Assembly: GCA_018881555.1 (NCBI GenBank) | Contig: JACAXG010000033.1 | Span: forward strand, 6,778,979 to 6,842,978 | Source of the DNA: Amblyornis subalaris | Taxonomy: Eukaryota; Chordata; Aves; Passeriformes; Ptilonorhynchidae | Direction of reading: 5' to 3' | Length of the DNA: 64,000 nucleotides | Shown here: in pieces, positions 10,795-22,903 of the stretch | Layout of the letters: the number at the start of each line of letters is the position of its first letter | Position numbering within the stretch: position 1 is the first letter of the stretch | Notes under the pieces: model-generated | The model's input: the letters and a program-made list of their open reading frames with translations, nothing else | What the model was told of the DNA's origin: nothing | Database searches by the model: none | Made by a program: the position numbers and the translations under genes

Positions 10795-11612
10795 CCAGGG
10801 GTGCTTGGATGTGTAGTCGGCAGTATGATGACGGCTTAAAAATCTGGTTCGCACCCCGGGAGAACGAGAAACCCTTCACGGATTCAGAGAGGGCTCAGAA
10901 ATGGCGACTGTCCCTGGCATCGCTCTTGTTTTTCACGGTCCTGCTCTCTGATCACTTGTGGTTCTGCGCCGAGGCCAAATTCACGGGGACCGGAGAGAAG
11001 GAGCAGCCGCCGCCCGAGAAGCCGGAGCCCGCGGAGCCGGAGCTGCTGGCGGGCATGGGGGAGCCGGCGCCCCCCGCGCCCCGGCTCCTCGCCCCCCCCT
11101 CGCCCTCCCTCCCGCCCTCCCCCGGCAGCAGCGGCGGCGGCGGCAGCCGCGGCAGCCGCACCAACGACACCGAGCCCCGGCACGGCAAGGCTGCTTTCCT
11201 GGGGAACTCCACCGCCAGGCCCCTGGAGACGTGCCCCCCCCCGGGCTCCTCGTCCGGGCAGTGTTTCAGCGTGGGGGACGCGGAGGCAGTGTGCCGGCGG
11301 CGGGGGGGGCCGGGGCGGCCGCGGGGCGCGGGGCAGAGCCCGGCGCCCGGCTGGGACTTGACGGATTTTTACCTTTCCTTTTGTAATTCCTACACACTTT
11401 GGGAGTTGTTCGCCGGGTTGTCCAATCCGGACACTTTGAACTGCAGTCTGGATGTGGTGCTGAAGGGGGAAGGCTCCTGCAGCCAGTGCGTCCAGGCTTA
11501 CCAGCGCTACGACCAGCACGCTCAGGAGAAATACGAAGAGTTTGAGGTTATGCTCCAGAAATATTTACAGTCGGATGAGTACTCGGTGAAATCGTGTCCT
11601 GAGGATTGTAAG
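10791..11612 (+). CDS. NALF1: NALF1 (FAM155A) first coding exon, NALCN channel auxiliary factor 1, residues 1-274
   Basis: NALF1 is the vertebrate relative of worm NLF-1 and yeast Mid1. It binds the extracellular side of the sodium leak channel NALCN, with UNC79 and UNC80, and promotes its folding, export and surface function. The start is the ATG giving [14 protein letters not shown], the family N-terminus. Residues 39-58 are hydrophobic and form the membrane segment or signal anchor. Residues 64-190 are a proline-, glycine- and arginine-rich linker. From about 191 a conserved block follows with [13 protein letters not shown] (195-207), [10 protein letters not shown] (216-225), an EKYEEFE helix and [10 protein letters not shown] (265-274). 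Cysteines at 148, 158, 168, 198, 218, 230, 233, 269 and 273 belong to the cysteine-rich domain. N-glycosylation sequons lie at 125, 139 and 217. The exon ends AAG|GTAGGG, phase 0. The rest of the cysteine-rich domain and C-terminus lie on exons outside the window. The mammalian glutamine tract after the membrane segment is absent. The paralogue NALF2 is less likely given the N-terminus. Confidence 0.95.
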
Positions 11613-12299
11613 GTAGGGGCCCCTGCTGTGTTTCCTGTTCCTGGCTGGCGGGCTGGCGTGCCTCCCTCGGCTGTTGTGGCTGCCGCGGACCCTGTTGTGC
11701 CTGCTTCGGTCTCTGCCCCTGGCGCCGGCGGCCGCGGTTCTCACGGTGCAGGCGGAGCTGCGGAGGGTATCGGCCGGGATGCCCCCCTTAGCGCATTAGT
11801 AAAAGAGAGGAAGAGAGAGGGGGAAGCTTGAGGAAATGCAAAAAGAAGTGAGCCTCGGTCCTCTGGGAGCGTAACGCTGGATTTCCCCCTCCTCATGAAT
11901 ATGCGATTGGCTCCGGCTCGGCTGCCGGCTTCCAGCGGGCTGGGATGCGGTTTGGCGGCAGGCAGCGACAGGGTCTGCATGACAATGAGCGGGGCTGGCA
12001 GCGGCGGCCGGGGTCGGGGCTGCCCGACGGCACTGCCCCGGCCGCCGGCCCCCGGGGACGAGCCATTCGTCCCCCCGCGGCGGCCAGGGGCGCGCACCGG
12101 AGGCTCCGGGTAGGCTCTGTCGGGCGCTTGGCCCCGGGGGCGGCGGTGCTCGACGGCGGCGGAGCGGTGCGGCGCCGGGCCGCCTCGGGAGTGAGAGCGG
12201 GACCGTGTCTTCAGGCACTCTGCCAAAATCTGTGGAGCTGGGAAAAGCTGGAGGACAAGGGTGTCTGTCAGCGGGCACCGCGGTGGCCCTTGCTTGGGA

Positions 12300-13550
12300 A
12301 GTGATGGTAACAGCGTTTTGATAAGCCGTGGCTGTTTCCTTTGGTGCTACTGGTGACGGCTCAGAGAGATCCAGAGGTTATTCTTTTCCTTTGCTAGAAG
12401 GCAGAGGGTCCCACTTTGGCTCTTGTAGTTGTTGCCGTCTCTTTACTTTTGCACAAGATTAGTTGGCCTACCTCTCAAGACAGGGCAGAAAAAAGTGTTG
12501 TAGTCAGTGCCTCAAATAGCTAACTGCATGCTTTTTCGCCCATTTGAGTACTTGTTGAGAGGTGAATATTTGTGCCCTGAACTGGATTATCTCAACTACT
12601 GTAGCACTACACTTACCCATCGGAACCGAATTCTGCTTTAGCAGTGGAACACGACAATGCATGCGAATCACTGCTCCGGACAGGAGGCCTAGCAGTACCT
12701 CTATGCTCTGTAACTTCAGCAGGGCCTTCTGAAATCATTTCACTGTAACAGCCCATGCCTAAAGAATCCCATTCACCAGTAACTTAGTATAATTTGCACC
12801 TATCTTTGCCACAAAAATCGATCCACAGTCCCTCCAGAAGCTGAAATAACCTGTTATCTATTTGGATAAAGCAGGAAAGTTGCTATATTTATTCTTTCTT
12901 TCTAAACCTGACAGAAATAAGGTAGACTCATCAGTAGTGTTGACTCTACTGTTTTTAGATTGCAAACTGTATGAGTACACACTCATTGTATATATGCTAT
13001 GTACTCAGTTACTGATAACATAAACATATTTGATTTCCAGAGCGAATTGGATAAGTAAAAAAGGGTATCAAATGTAAATAGATGTCTGCTGCTGTAGGGA
13101 CATCTTTGCCATTTCAGTAGCTGTATAACTAGAAATTGACCTACTATTCCATGCTGCCAAGTGATCAACATCTACATGCTTGAAGTGACTTTTTTGTGTC
13201 ACAGTTTAGTTTAACTGAGCTTTACCAAGGTGCTCAGTTGCTCTACAGAATATCATGGTGTAAAAGGTGTTGAAAATGAACAGAACAGAAAATTTATGCT
13301 GTATAATGATTTTCCCTTCACACAGCCAATGAGGAGAGATACTTGTTTAATGATAGAGAAAAAGTTGTTGATATTAAAATGATTGTGTGGAACTTAAATG
13401 AACTAGACAAATGCAGTGCCAGCCACCTACATTTATCCAGTTCTGAGTGCCAGATGATACTGCTTTATGTTTTGAGAATTTGGCCAACCAATCTCTGTTA
13501 AAAATGAAAGATATTTCAGCAGGGGAAAGGAAAAAAACCCAAACCATGGG
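12300..13550. other. Intron 1 stretch between CpG island and GC-rich patch
   Basis: Composition falls back to AT-rich after the island. No repeat family, RNA gene or exon is recognised. Short open frames on both strands are unremarkable. Confidence 0.5.
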
Positions 13551-13554
13551 TGCG

Positions 13555-13975
13555 ACTTAGTGTGTTTTCCCCTCTCTCCAGGGAATCCGGTGGGCAGCCC
13601 AGATGCCCAGCCAGCGCGGGTGCAGAGCACAGTGGGGTGAGCCGCCGGGCTGGATTGGGCTGGGCTGGATTGGGCTGGGCTGGGCTGGGCTGGGCTGAGC
13701 TGGGCTGGGGTGAGGTAAGCTCAACGGGGCTGTACTGGGCTGCCCTGCACTGAGCGGCGGGGCGGAAGGCCGCTGTCCAAGGTGCTGCAAGGCAGCTCAC
13801 ACAGCCCGTGGCCAGGCAGGGGAGAAGCCGCTCTCTGCCCCCGTGCCCTGATTTGGTGCTTCTGGGTCTCTCTGGAGCCTTTTGATGCGTGCGAGTGGCT
13901 GAGAGAGCCAAGCGGATGGCACGTCCAGCGGTCTGACGTGTGTGTTGATGTGCTTGTACGTGGGCTACCCTGAAG
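13555..13975. other. Isolated GC-rich patch in intron 1
   Basis: About 420 bp of GC-rich, moderately CpG-containing DNA sits inside AT-rich intron. It contains the GGGCT minisatellite, a GGGGCGG-type GC box near 13757, and GC-rich single-copy sequence to about 13975. On the + strand a pyrimidine tract ending in CAG at 13579-13581 and a good donor, GAG|GTAAGC at 13712-13720, would bound a 133-bp segment. That segment is not an in-frame continuation of NALF1, because it meets TGA in the repeat. It could be an inserted GC-rich repeat, a secondary CpG island or a noncoding exon; none is proven. Confidence 0.55.
13647..13713 (+). repeat. (GGGCT)n pentamer minisatellite
   Basis: The unit GGGCT repeats with GGATT, GAGCT and GGGGT variants over about 67 bp. 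The G runs are evenly spaced by CT on the + strand, so the tract meets the simple pattern for a G-quadruplex (four or more GGG runs with short loops). The same GGGCT/GAGCT pentamers characterise immunoglobulin switch regions, but nothing else here suggests an immunoglobulin locus. Confidence 0.85.
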
Positions 13976-16751
13976 AGTGTAGAGGTGAAACATGAAACTC
14001 AAATACTTTGTGACTATTGCAATATTTCTCTGGGTTTTCTGGTGTTTTATATATATTTCATTTATAAAACTCAATCAGTACATTCTTTTTTTTGTTGTTG
14101 TTTAAGTAAATATTAATTTTTTCACTGTTAGATATTTAGCTAATTCTTAGGTAAGGAATCAGAATAGAAAATAACTTGACGTCTAGCTATATGGCTTAGA
14201 TGCACACTATTTGGTTGCTGTTGTGGTTTATGTGGTGAGCTGCTTTTCTTTTTAAAAAATGCTAAAAATATTGCCTTTATCAAATAATCAAGTATATAAG
14301 CCTTGAATTAATACAATGAAAGGCTTGTTAATAGTCTATATCTATCTAAGATGTCTTTCTCATTCTTGGAGGGTAGCTTAGTTCACAGAAAAAGAGACAT
14401 TTTTATCCAGTTGACCAATTATAGCTGGTGATGAACATCACTAAAATTTACACTGAATAACAGTCAACCTAAAACTTGTAATTGGGTGTTGCTTCTTCCT
14501 TCCTCAACTCTCCTCAACACCATCCACCATCCTCAACACAGTCAATTGTCACAGTAAAGTGTGAAAATCATGGGGGTTTCTCAGTCCAGCAAGTTATGCT
14601 TTTCTAGAAAGTACTATTGGTGGTAACAAACAGTACATATCAAAAATGCTTTTGATGCACAAGTCTAAACATCAGACTTTATGTTTTCATTCTTTTACCA
14701 GAAACCAGCAGAAAATGAACTTTACTTTCAAGATATTCTGTGTTCCACTACATGTCTCATGGTCTCTGAAGAATATTTTAAATTAATTGCTTTGTATTGC
14801 AGAAGTTTGTAGGCAAGAGTTGTTTGACTTATAGATGACATTTAGCTATAGTACATGGTGAGTTTTGGCTTTGGTTTTAATATGTAAGTATACTCAGTCT
14901 TTTTGGTTTTTTTTCTTTTTTCTTTTTAAGAGTGCTGTCCCCTAGTTAAGATCTTAGTATTAAACTTTAATTGAGTTGCATTGGGGTTTTTGAAAATTTT
15001 GTAGAAAATGCTGGGAATTTTGAACCTTTAGAAAACCACTATTTTTTATAGTATCAATGAATATGCATATGCTTTTTATATTGTTTTTATGTCAGTAGAC
15101 TTTATGTGTTGTTTAGAAGTTTGGGATATCAGTGTTGTCTCACTATTGATCTGTCTTTAACTTATTTCTTAGAAATTATCCTTAAAGTCTGATGTGTCTA
15201 TGTATTGTTTCCTTGTCTTGATAGTCACATATTAGTAAGGGCTAAGCAGGAAATATAAGAGAAATATTTAAATGTATTACATATTCAACTAGATGACAAA
15301 ACAAATTGCTGTTGCTTTATTGGATCACCAAAGTAAGAAAGAAACTGAAAATCTGAATCTACACTTCTATTTTTCTGTTTGAAATTTAATTTAGATTTTT
15401 AAAAAGTGTTTATGAAATCTTGCTATTGCCTATTATAAATTTGTGGTTATATTTGCAGGGATTTGTCTTGAAAAAATCTAAAATTTCTTGGTTTCCAGAA
15501 TATAGTTTTTATATACAGCATGTCACAGTACAGTATTCAGACAATTAGCAGAAACTGTATTGGCTTGATGTTGGAAGACACAGTTCCTCATTATGACTTG
15601 TCAGCTTTCTATCAGGGGAAATACTCAAGCTCTTATTCTTAAGACAGCAGGCAATTGCTCTGTGGAATAAAAGAAAATTCTGGCTACTTCTGATTAAGAA
15701 CTGGGTCAAATAACTAAGTAGGACATAAAAACATAAAGGCTTTTAATTTTTTTTCTTTTTTTTTCTTTAAAGATAGAACTTGCATCTTTGTGATAAATGT
15801 CAGAGGCAAATTCTTGGCAAATGTGTTTATTAATGTTTGAACGAGACACCAGTCATCACTTTTGACACAGATTTCTTTAACCCAGTGCAAGTTGAGAGTG
15901 TTTAAAATGTGGCCTTTCTTAGCACTAGTTAAAATATTGAAGTATATAGTTCAGGTAAGTGAATTACAATTAAAATAACTTTAAAATAATTTGTTTTCCC
16001 TCATACAATATCAAAGAAGAAAGAGACACCAACTCTTCTTATATCAACATTGCTAAAAAGCAAACTTTGGCTGCCATCCAAGGTGCTCAACATATACACA
16101 CAGATTTTTGTTTTTTAAGAATTAAATATAATTTTATAAGTTCTGATTTGGGGTTTATGGTATTGGCATCAAAAATATAAAATAGATGAGTTATAATACT
16201 ACTTAGTTGAAAAACGTGTATCAATAAAGGGTTTCATCACCAAGCAGAGATGGTATAGTTGATAGGAATATAGAGTTGGTGTTTCTGTTACTGAATAATT
16301 TTTTTGATCAAAGAACTGAAAGTTATTTAAAACAATTAAAATCACATTTCGTCTCAGATGCTATCTGGAAATATCAAAGCTTATATGAATCATTACTTTC
16401 CTAAGAATTTTTTCCTAAACAGCATATGTAGTCTAATTAGGTTTTGATTTAAGCTCTCAGTTAAGCTGGCAGAAAAGAGNAGATGAGAAATATGAAACCA
16501 AAAGCTCAAATGATAAAAGAACCCTTCAGTTACAAAAGGTCACATAGACCAGCATCTGCCACAAAGTTAGATATTTCAGTTGCACATCTTAATCGCATAT
16601 TTATGTTATATGCAAGAGTGATACCTAAGCTAATCAGAAGAAACTCATACAAATTAAACCTTGAAGATCTGTAGTGGTGGTCTAATACAAACAAGGAAAA
16701 CTCACATTAATTACTGAACTAGTGCCTTTTCGGACTCTGTTGAAATTTAAT

Positions 16752-16789
16752 GTATAATACTTTATTATACTGAAGTATAATACTTTATT
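16752..16789. repeat. Direct repeat with a perfect 9-bp hairpin between the copies
   Basis: GTATAATACTTTATT occurs at 16752-16766 and again at 16775-16789. Between and overlapping them, TATTATACT and AGTATAATA form a perfect 9-bp inverted repeat with a GA loop at 16763-16782. It is very AT-rich and may be chance or a local duplication. Confidence 0.7.
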
Positions 16790-19700
16790 TTAAAACTCTT
16801 TTGTTAAATGAACATTATGCTGTATTTAAAAAACCCCCACAACATAATACTTAAGTGTTTACACTTTTTAAATTTTTGGTTTAAAATGCTGTGAAATTAA
16901 TGTGACTGTGTAAATTGATGCTTGCACAATTTGATGTTTTTTGATGTTATTTGTTCAGCTGATATTTTAAAAAAGTGGAGGAATTGTTTTTCAAAATTAA
17001 TTTAATACAAATATGTGGATCAATTTAGTATAACTCTTGTAGGAGTGCACTGGTATAATACAAGAAGCAGCACTGACTGTGTGCTAAGGGATCTGTGTTT
17101 TGGCCTAAAATCACGATTCAGCAGTCTGTCTCAGTCTCCTGTGAGAGATTGGTGATGAATGGTACTGCACTCAGGGAAGACTATGCACATGATTGTGGTC
17201 ATTCAATTGCTTAAATGCTTTACTGGATCAGGGTCAGATCTCTTCACTCCTAAAAGAACAAATTCCCCAGGGTGTTCTTTCCAGAAGTGCATTAACCCCA
17301 CCTAACTTTTAAAAGTTTGCATCTGGTTGATCNTCAACTTATTCATCCCATTCATGGTGTCAATGGATGCATCATTCCTGATTTAGGAATAAAAAGGACT
17401 GCAGATTACTAGCACAGAGTAGTTGAAGTGGATTCCACCCTAATCCAGCAGCCACCATTTAATGTTTCATGGTATTAGTGTCACATAGCTTGGGACCTCA
17501 TAGCTCTGCCCTCAATTTTACTTTGTTCACTTGTTCTCTTTACGTCAAGCAGTGTGCTTCAAATGCACCTTGCAGAGACTGTGACAATCTTGCTTCTTCA
17601 TTTCATGTTCTTCTAGGAAAGGTAATCAAAATGCAAATTATAGTTCTATCACTTATCCTGCCTAAAAATCATTTGGTCTATACTTAGTAATTTATCACTT
17701 CAGTCTTGCACTAAGATCCATAATGTATTTAGATCTGTGAATTGCCTGAAAGGGAAAAAGTAACTTGGAAGCTGAATTCTTAAATATTACTTTTTGATAA
17801 GTATCAGTCATAACACCCTAGAAGATAGAAAAATAAAGTAATCCATATGACAAAAAGAAAAAAAAAAAAGTAGGTATCCACATGGATATGGACATTCACA
17901 CAAAATATAAAAGTTCAGACTATCTTTGTAGCCAGTGGAGATACATAGGTAATTCTAGAGTCTGAGTCAGTTCACAATAAAGTGCACATCTAAAATAGGT
18001 CAGATGGATTATGCTCTAAAAGTACCTAGTTTCTATCCATTGTCTCTAAAGAGGACATACTGTCATTTTGTCTCAGATACAAATACTTCCACCCACTGTT
18101 GATCTCAAAAGTCGTATTAGATGAACCCTAACAAAGTGATTTTGGTATAAAAATTAAGTTTGGATGAAATTATGTTCATATGCAAAATTTAACTGTGAGA
18201 AAGTTTGTAAACTCCCACTATTTGTGCTGTCCTACACCACCCTAGTGAAATCACAAGTCTCTTTGACTTCTCTGATATCTGTATACTGTCACTGAAGAAT
18301 ATGAGAGCTATGCAATCTGCTTCTTAGGGATGAGAATAGGAAAGGGCCTTGAATGACATAACTGCATTTTCATCACTCTTTTTTTGAGACAGAAGACCAG
18401 GAGCTTCTACATATGACTTTTCCAGTTATTATTTCTGTTGAGAAATCAGGCAATAACAATTGTAGGTCATCTTAATAGACATTTTTGCAGGTAGATCTGC
18501 TAGAGATTATTTCTCTAATTCTCCCTTCTCTCTTTACAAGGAGGGTGGATTTTTTTTGGGGGTGGAGTGTCTATGTATATGAGAATTTCTTCCCGTAGTC
18601 CAAATCGGAGGGAGCTCCCAAGACTACCCAAGCTCCCTCAGTCAAGAAACACATGTTCTTAGACATTTATGCCACTTTACTACAGTAACCATACTCTACT
18701 TTTCTATGTACTTTTCACTGTACTTTTCTCTTGTCAGAACTGTAGAGCAAACATCTCTAAGTGAGAACGTGTGTAAGCTTGATTTCCTTTACAGCATCAA
18801 TCAGTTAGATGAATACAAATGTAGTGAGGCACTGGAGACATATTCTGGCATGTAGGGAGGTTTGATTAGTTTGAAGATATGTTAAAAAAATAAATACCAG
18901 ATTTCATTTTGGATTTGTGATTTGACCTTGTTTGCAAACAGGGTAGATATATGAAATATGTGAATTGCTCCTTTAGAGCAATTGCTCTAAATCACATGCT
19001 CATTGGAGAGCTATATCCAACGAGCTCCCAGTCCATAATGACAAAAAGAATAGGGCATGATGTAAGCAGCTCTGAAGTTGATCAACACTTGATATTCTCC
19101 CACCCTTCGACTCATCTCTTTCATCCAAACTGATGGACACGTGTCTAAAGGTGTGTTTGATACAACATTGTCCTGAAGCCTTTATGGAGCAACCCAGTAT
19201 GACCCTTTGAGGCACCAGTTCAATGCAACCAAATTGTTGGGATGAATGGTGATGATAAATGCTGACATGACTACCTTCAGCAGTTATATATTAATGTTTT
19301 GGTCCTTTGAACTGTCTTGGAGAGTCCAATGCGAATGTTCACCTTTAATATATATTGATTTTGAGAGTTGATTCAGATGTTTTATCTTTAGAAGAAACCC
19401 TTGTGATTAAAAACAGTAGCAAAGATAATCAATAAACCAGATGTTTGAGTAAAGGCTTTTAGAAATTCTGCAGCAGTTTGGAAGTCATCGTGGATGTTTT
19501 AAATGACTTCAGTGAAATTAGAAGGAAATGGTACCTGAGAGATTACAGACAATAAAAGGTCCAAATTTTCACTTTTGGGATATGATATTGGCATTTTATA
19601 TTTTTTAATGTTGTGATTTAGGTAATTTCATTAGTTAAGGCATTATATTTTCAAATATATCCATTTCAAAATTTTAAAAAGAAAAACAACGTAATTGTAT

Positions 19701-20840
19701 TATGTTTGCATTTTGGAATGTGCAATATACTGCAGCTTTTAGGAGATATTTTCCATGGAGAAGTATGATATCTAGAGTGCTTTTTAAATGCATGTTTAAT
19801 TCTTGTTGATCCTCTGCATGTTAGATTAGATGTTGCCTTCAATTTGCCTGAACACTTATGTAAATGGTATCTTGGGCCTGTCAACAGATTTCATCTCTGT
19901 AAAGCATCATAATGAAGTATCTTTATTACATTTTAAAGATATTAGCAATCCAGAATCAGAGGACATTCTTTATTAAGGGGATGGAAAAAAGATATTTAGA
20001 AAAAATATTTTTCTCATTTTATTCATTGTTTTAGGAGAATAAGAGAATTTCCAGAGTTTGCTGATTGATGATTGGCTGATCATTGTTCTACATTGGTTAG
20101 CTTGCTCTCTGTATTTAAGTGGTTACACTTACAAGTTCTTCTCAAAAAAATGAATTTTGTATGAGATGTATCTATTTAGGTTGGACTTAAAGGAAGAACT
20201 TGAGCAACTCTTAAATACTGTAAAATCTATATTAAGTTGATTACATATCTTAGAAACCTCCGTGTGTAGTAGCAGACAACTTAATGTAAGATGATAAATA
20301 TAAAAATTTATTCATGTATACTTATTTTTCATGATGAACAGTATACCACATGGAAAAGCTTTTGCTAGTGTGGAAAGTATATTCTTAACTCAGTTGATTT
20401 ATTGTGCTCATGAGTCAAGAAAATATAATTTTTTACTAGTATAACTTCCTCTGAAGGGATATCTTTATCACTGTTAAAGTTACATTTTCAAAGGCACTAA
20501 AATGATCTCTGCTAAGAAAAATGTTTGTATTTGTATAAGTGCACGTTGGATTAAAAACCCCAGATTTTCTTTAAAATACAACCCAGCTTGTAGAAAACCA
20601 ACAAAAACAGGCAAATGAATAATCCAATTTATTTTTAGGCTATTTATATTTGGAATAAATAATACAAGTATATATATATTAAAAATATAGCCACAAAAAT
20701 TGCATTCAAATTTCCTATGAATATTCTTAACAGTGCCTTCACATATATTTGTTGAAACCAGATTTCTGTATAGAAGGGCTTTAGGGTAATGAAGACACAC
20801 TTCATAGTTGGAGGTAAAAATTCCTGTGTATTTAACAACT

Positions 20841-20864
20841 TGCAACTGACTGTGCAACTGACTG
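20841..20864. repeat. Perfect 12-bp tandem duplication
   Basis: TGCAACTGACTG is present twice head to tail with no mismatch. A perfect copy suggests a recent replication-slippage event. No function is implied. Confidence 0.8.
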
Positions 20865-22239
20865 TGGTGAAATCTGGTATAGCACATCTCACTTCAAAAG
20901 CAAATTATTTCTAAAATATGAGAGAACTATAAGTTCCAGTGTATATTATCAATATAATAAAAATAAAATTATGTATGTCAATTGTAATCTTTGTAATAAA
21001 AAATCTACAAATATTCCCAAATCCATGCTTTGTTAAAGATTAAAGTCTCTGAAGGGTTTGAAGAAAAGTATTACTCTAACATCTATCTAGAATACTGATT
21101 GTTAGTAAACTCCTTAAGTTTTCCAGTGGGATGTGTCTGTACTGATTCTAGCCATGTNAAAGCTAAGCAATCAGTGTAATCAGTGGAGAAAGATCCGTGT
21201 CTTCAGAGCCTCGTTTACTGGCCCTTTTATTATTTAGTAAAGTATCCAAAAAGCATCTATTTTGGGATATTGCAAATTTTATTTACACCTAAAGGTATAA
21301 ACCTATCCTTCAATGTTTTTCCTTTCACACTGTGTTCAAGCTGTTAATATTGTGGTACATTGCTTTCAGGAGAGACTGGCCAGTTTTTATTACAAGAAAG
21401 TTTTTTTGCAGAAAAGAACAAATATGGGAAGCTCCCAGCATCCTGTGTGTGTGGATGCCCCAGCACGTGCTGCCTGCCAGGAATTTAGAAGCTCTGCCCT
21501 GGAGCAGGGCCAGGGCTGAGGATATATGAGGATTAGATTCCACTGGCTTGAGGTTCTGCACTTAAAAAAGGGAAGCAAATAAAAAAAATAGCCAAGTTCC
21601 CCTGGGATGGCTTTTAAAATTCTTCATGCATTCAGAGATGAGAGATATGAGAGATGTTCATTTCCAGTCCTGTTCTGCTGTGGAGTTAAAGTCTTCATGT
21701 AATATTTCTACAGAGAACCTGACAGAACTTGGACCAGTATTATGAAGAAGTAGGAGTTTCTGAATAAGGTACATTTGAAATATTACCCAAATTATATTAA
21801 AAGCAGAATTAATTTTTGTGGTTTTACTTTTTTTTCATTTCTGCTTTCTGATATAACAATCCTTGGGGAAATGACCCCTAGTATAAGTTGAGTTTAGCTA
21901 ACAAGATAAAGTGTAGTGCTGGAGTCCAGGAAATGAGGCTTCCTGCTTTATATTCGAATTCAGTTAGAAGTGCATTACGGTTTCTTTTGTCTCTAAATCT
22001 TACAATTGTTAAAGCTGAATCTTATAAATGCAGGGTTTTTTTGCAACCTCACTATATTAATGAAATTAAATCATTAATGTAACAACAGCTTTTGAAAATC
22101 TAGGTACTGAGATTGATTCTTAGGACATGACCAGAGTAAGTGTACTGCAAGCCAGTCTCTGTACGACAGATGTGAATTTAAAATATTGTTTTATTTTCAT
22201 TCGCAAATATAGGCTAGTTTTCTTTAGTCAGCAATCTAC

Positions 22240-22290
22240 AATGACGTAAACCTGGACTAACTCCATTGAAATCAATGGCTTTACTTAAAT
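22240..22290. repeat. Possible ancient amniote palindromic repeat fragment
   Basis: The core CCATTGA-AA-TCAATGG at 22263-22278 is a perfect 7-bp inverted repeat inside a GTAA...CTCCATTG...TCAATGG...TTAC layout. I recall this layout from old interspersed repeats common in reptile and bird genomes. The match is short and was made from memory, so the family is not named. Confidence 0.35.
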
Positions 22291-22903
22291 GTAGTACTGT
22301 TTTGAGAGAAGGAAGCACATGATATGCTTTAAAACTCAAATATATGAATTCAGAGGGACAGTTTTAATTCAGACTGATTTGCTTTGCAAACCTTGCTACG
22401 AAAAGCAATATGCAGAGTGCTTTAAATGCTCATTTCCATATCTTTGACTGACATTACTAATTTGCTATTGTTGTTAGATTAATTTTTTTTCCCCTTTTTT
22501 TTGTTGTTGTACTTGGTCTTGATTGTGTTCTCATATTCTTTTGATTTTTCAGGCACTGTTGTAGAAAAATATTATGAGCTTAAGTTGTTCAGCTGTCCAG
22601 GGAGAGGAAAACCTTGAAGAAAACAAAGCAAAATTAATTTGCCTTTTCAAGCCAAGAGTGTAGGTCATCCACCAGGGTTAAAAGGAGAGATGCTGATCAG
22701 TAGCATTGCTAGTTTCAATCCAGAGAAGCTGCTTTGATTGGTGCAAAGACATTTTATTTTATGCTGGCATAAATACAGCTAAAATTTAAGCATAAGTTGA
22801 AGAATTGATCAGGTAATGGAAGTTTTACTCTGTGGTACATTTCAACACTCATAAGAAAGGTAGTAATTTTAACAATGACTCAAAAATTACAGGTTTGATA
22901 CGC

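Larger units (their letters stand above)
9770..12200. promoter_or_regulatory. CpG island spanning NALF1 promoter, exon 1 and intron start
   Basis: Base composition changes abruptly from the AT-rich flank to very GC-rich, CpG-dense DNA at about 9.77 kb and returns to AT-rich DNA after about 12.2-12.3 kb. CpGs are frequent throughout, for example in the blocks near 9950, 10200, 11000-11350 and 12000-12190. The island covers the likely transcription start, the leader, the whole coding part of exon 1 and about 600 bp of intron 1. This is the usual picture for an unmethylated promoter of a broadly or neuronally expressed vertebrate gene. The boundaries are judged by eye. Confidence 0.85.
13976..22900. 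other. AT-rich intron 1, no gene seen
   Basis: This is AT-rich single-copy-looking intron. Ambiguous bases occur at 16480, 17333 and 21158. Small local repeats are a TCCTCAAC motif repeated around 14500-14540, a hairpin with direct repeats at 16752-16789, and a 12-bp tandem duplication at 20841-20864. No transposon, RNA gene or exon is recognised apart from a possible palindromic old repeat near 22.26 kb. Confidence 0.55.

Noticed and set aside
10884..11519. 211-codon minus-strand frame opposite NALF1 exon 1
   Set aside because: It is a long open frame caused by high GC content, antisense to a recognised conserved exon. It has Ala, Gly and Arg runs and no family resemblance.
11613..11831. 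72-codon read-through past the NALF1 exon 1 donor
   Set aside because: It departs from the family exactly at a consensus donor, its composition is generic Ala/Gly/Pro-rich island sequence, and no nearby polyadenylation signal supports a truncated isoform. Intron retention cannot be fully excluded.
11796..12278. 160-161-codon minus-strand frames and a 119-codon plus-strand frame in the island
   Set aside because: These are stop-poor GC-rich sequence on both strands with overlapping frames, no recognisable protein and no splice context.
13582..13714. Candidate in-frame alternative NALF1 coding exon
   Set aside because: The length is 133 bp and NALF1 exon 1 ends in phase 0. Reading on meets TGA inside the pentamer repeat, and nothing in it resembles the cysteine-rich domain. 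It is kept only as a possible noncoding exon.
13516..13911. 131-codon minus-strand frame rich in Pro, Ala, Gln and Ser
   Set aside because: The Pro/Ala/Gln/Ser run is the complement of the GGGCT repeat, and the frame has no conserved domain.
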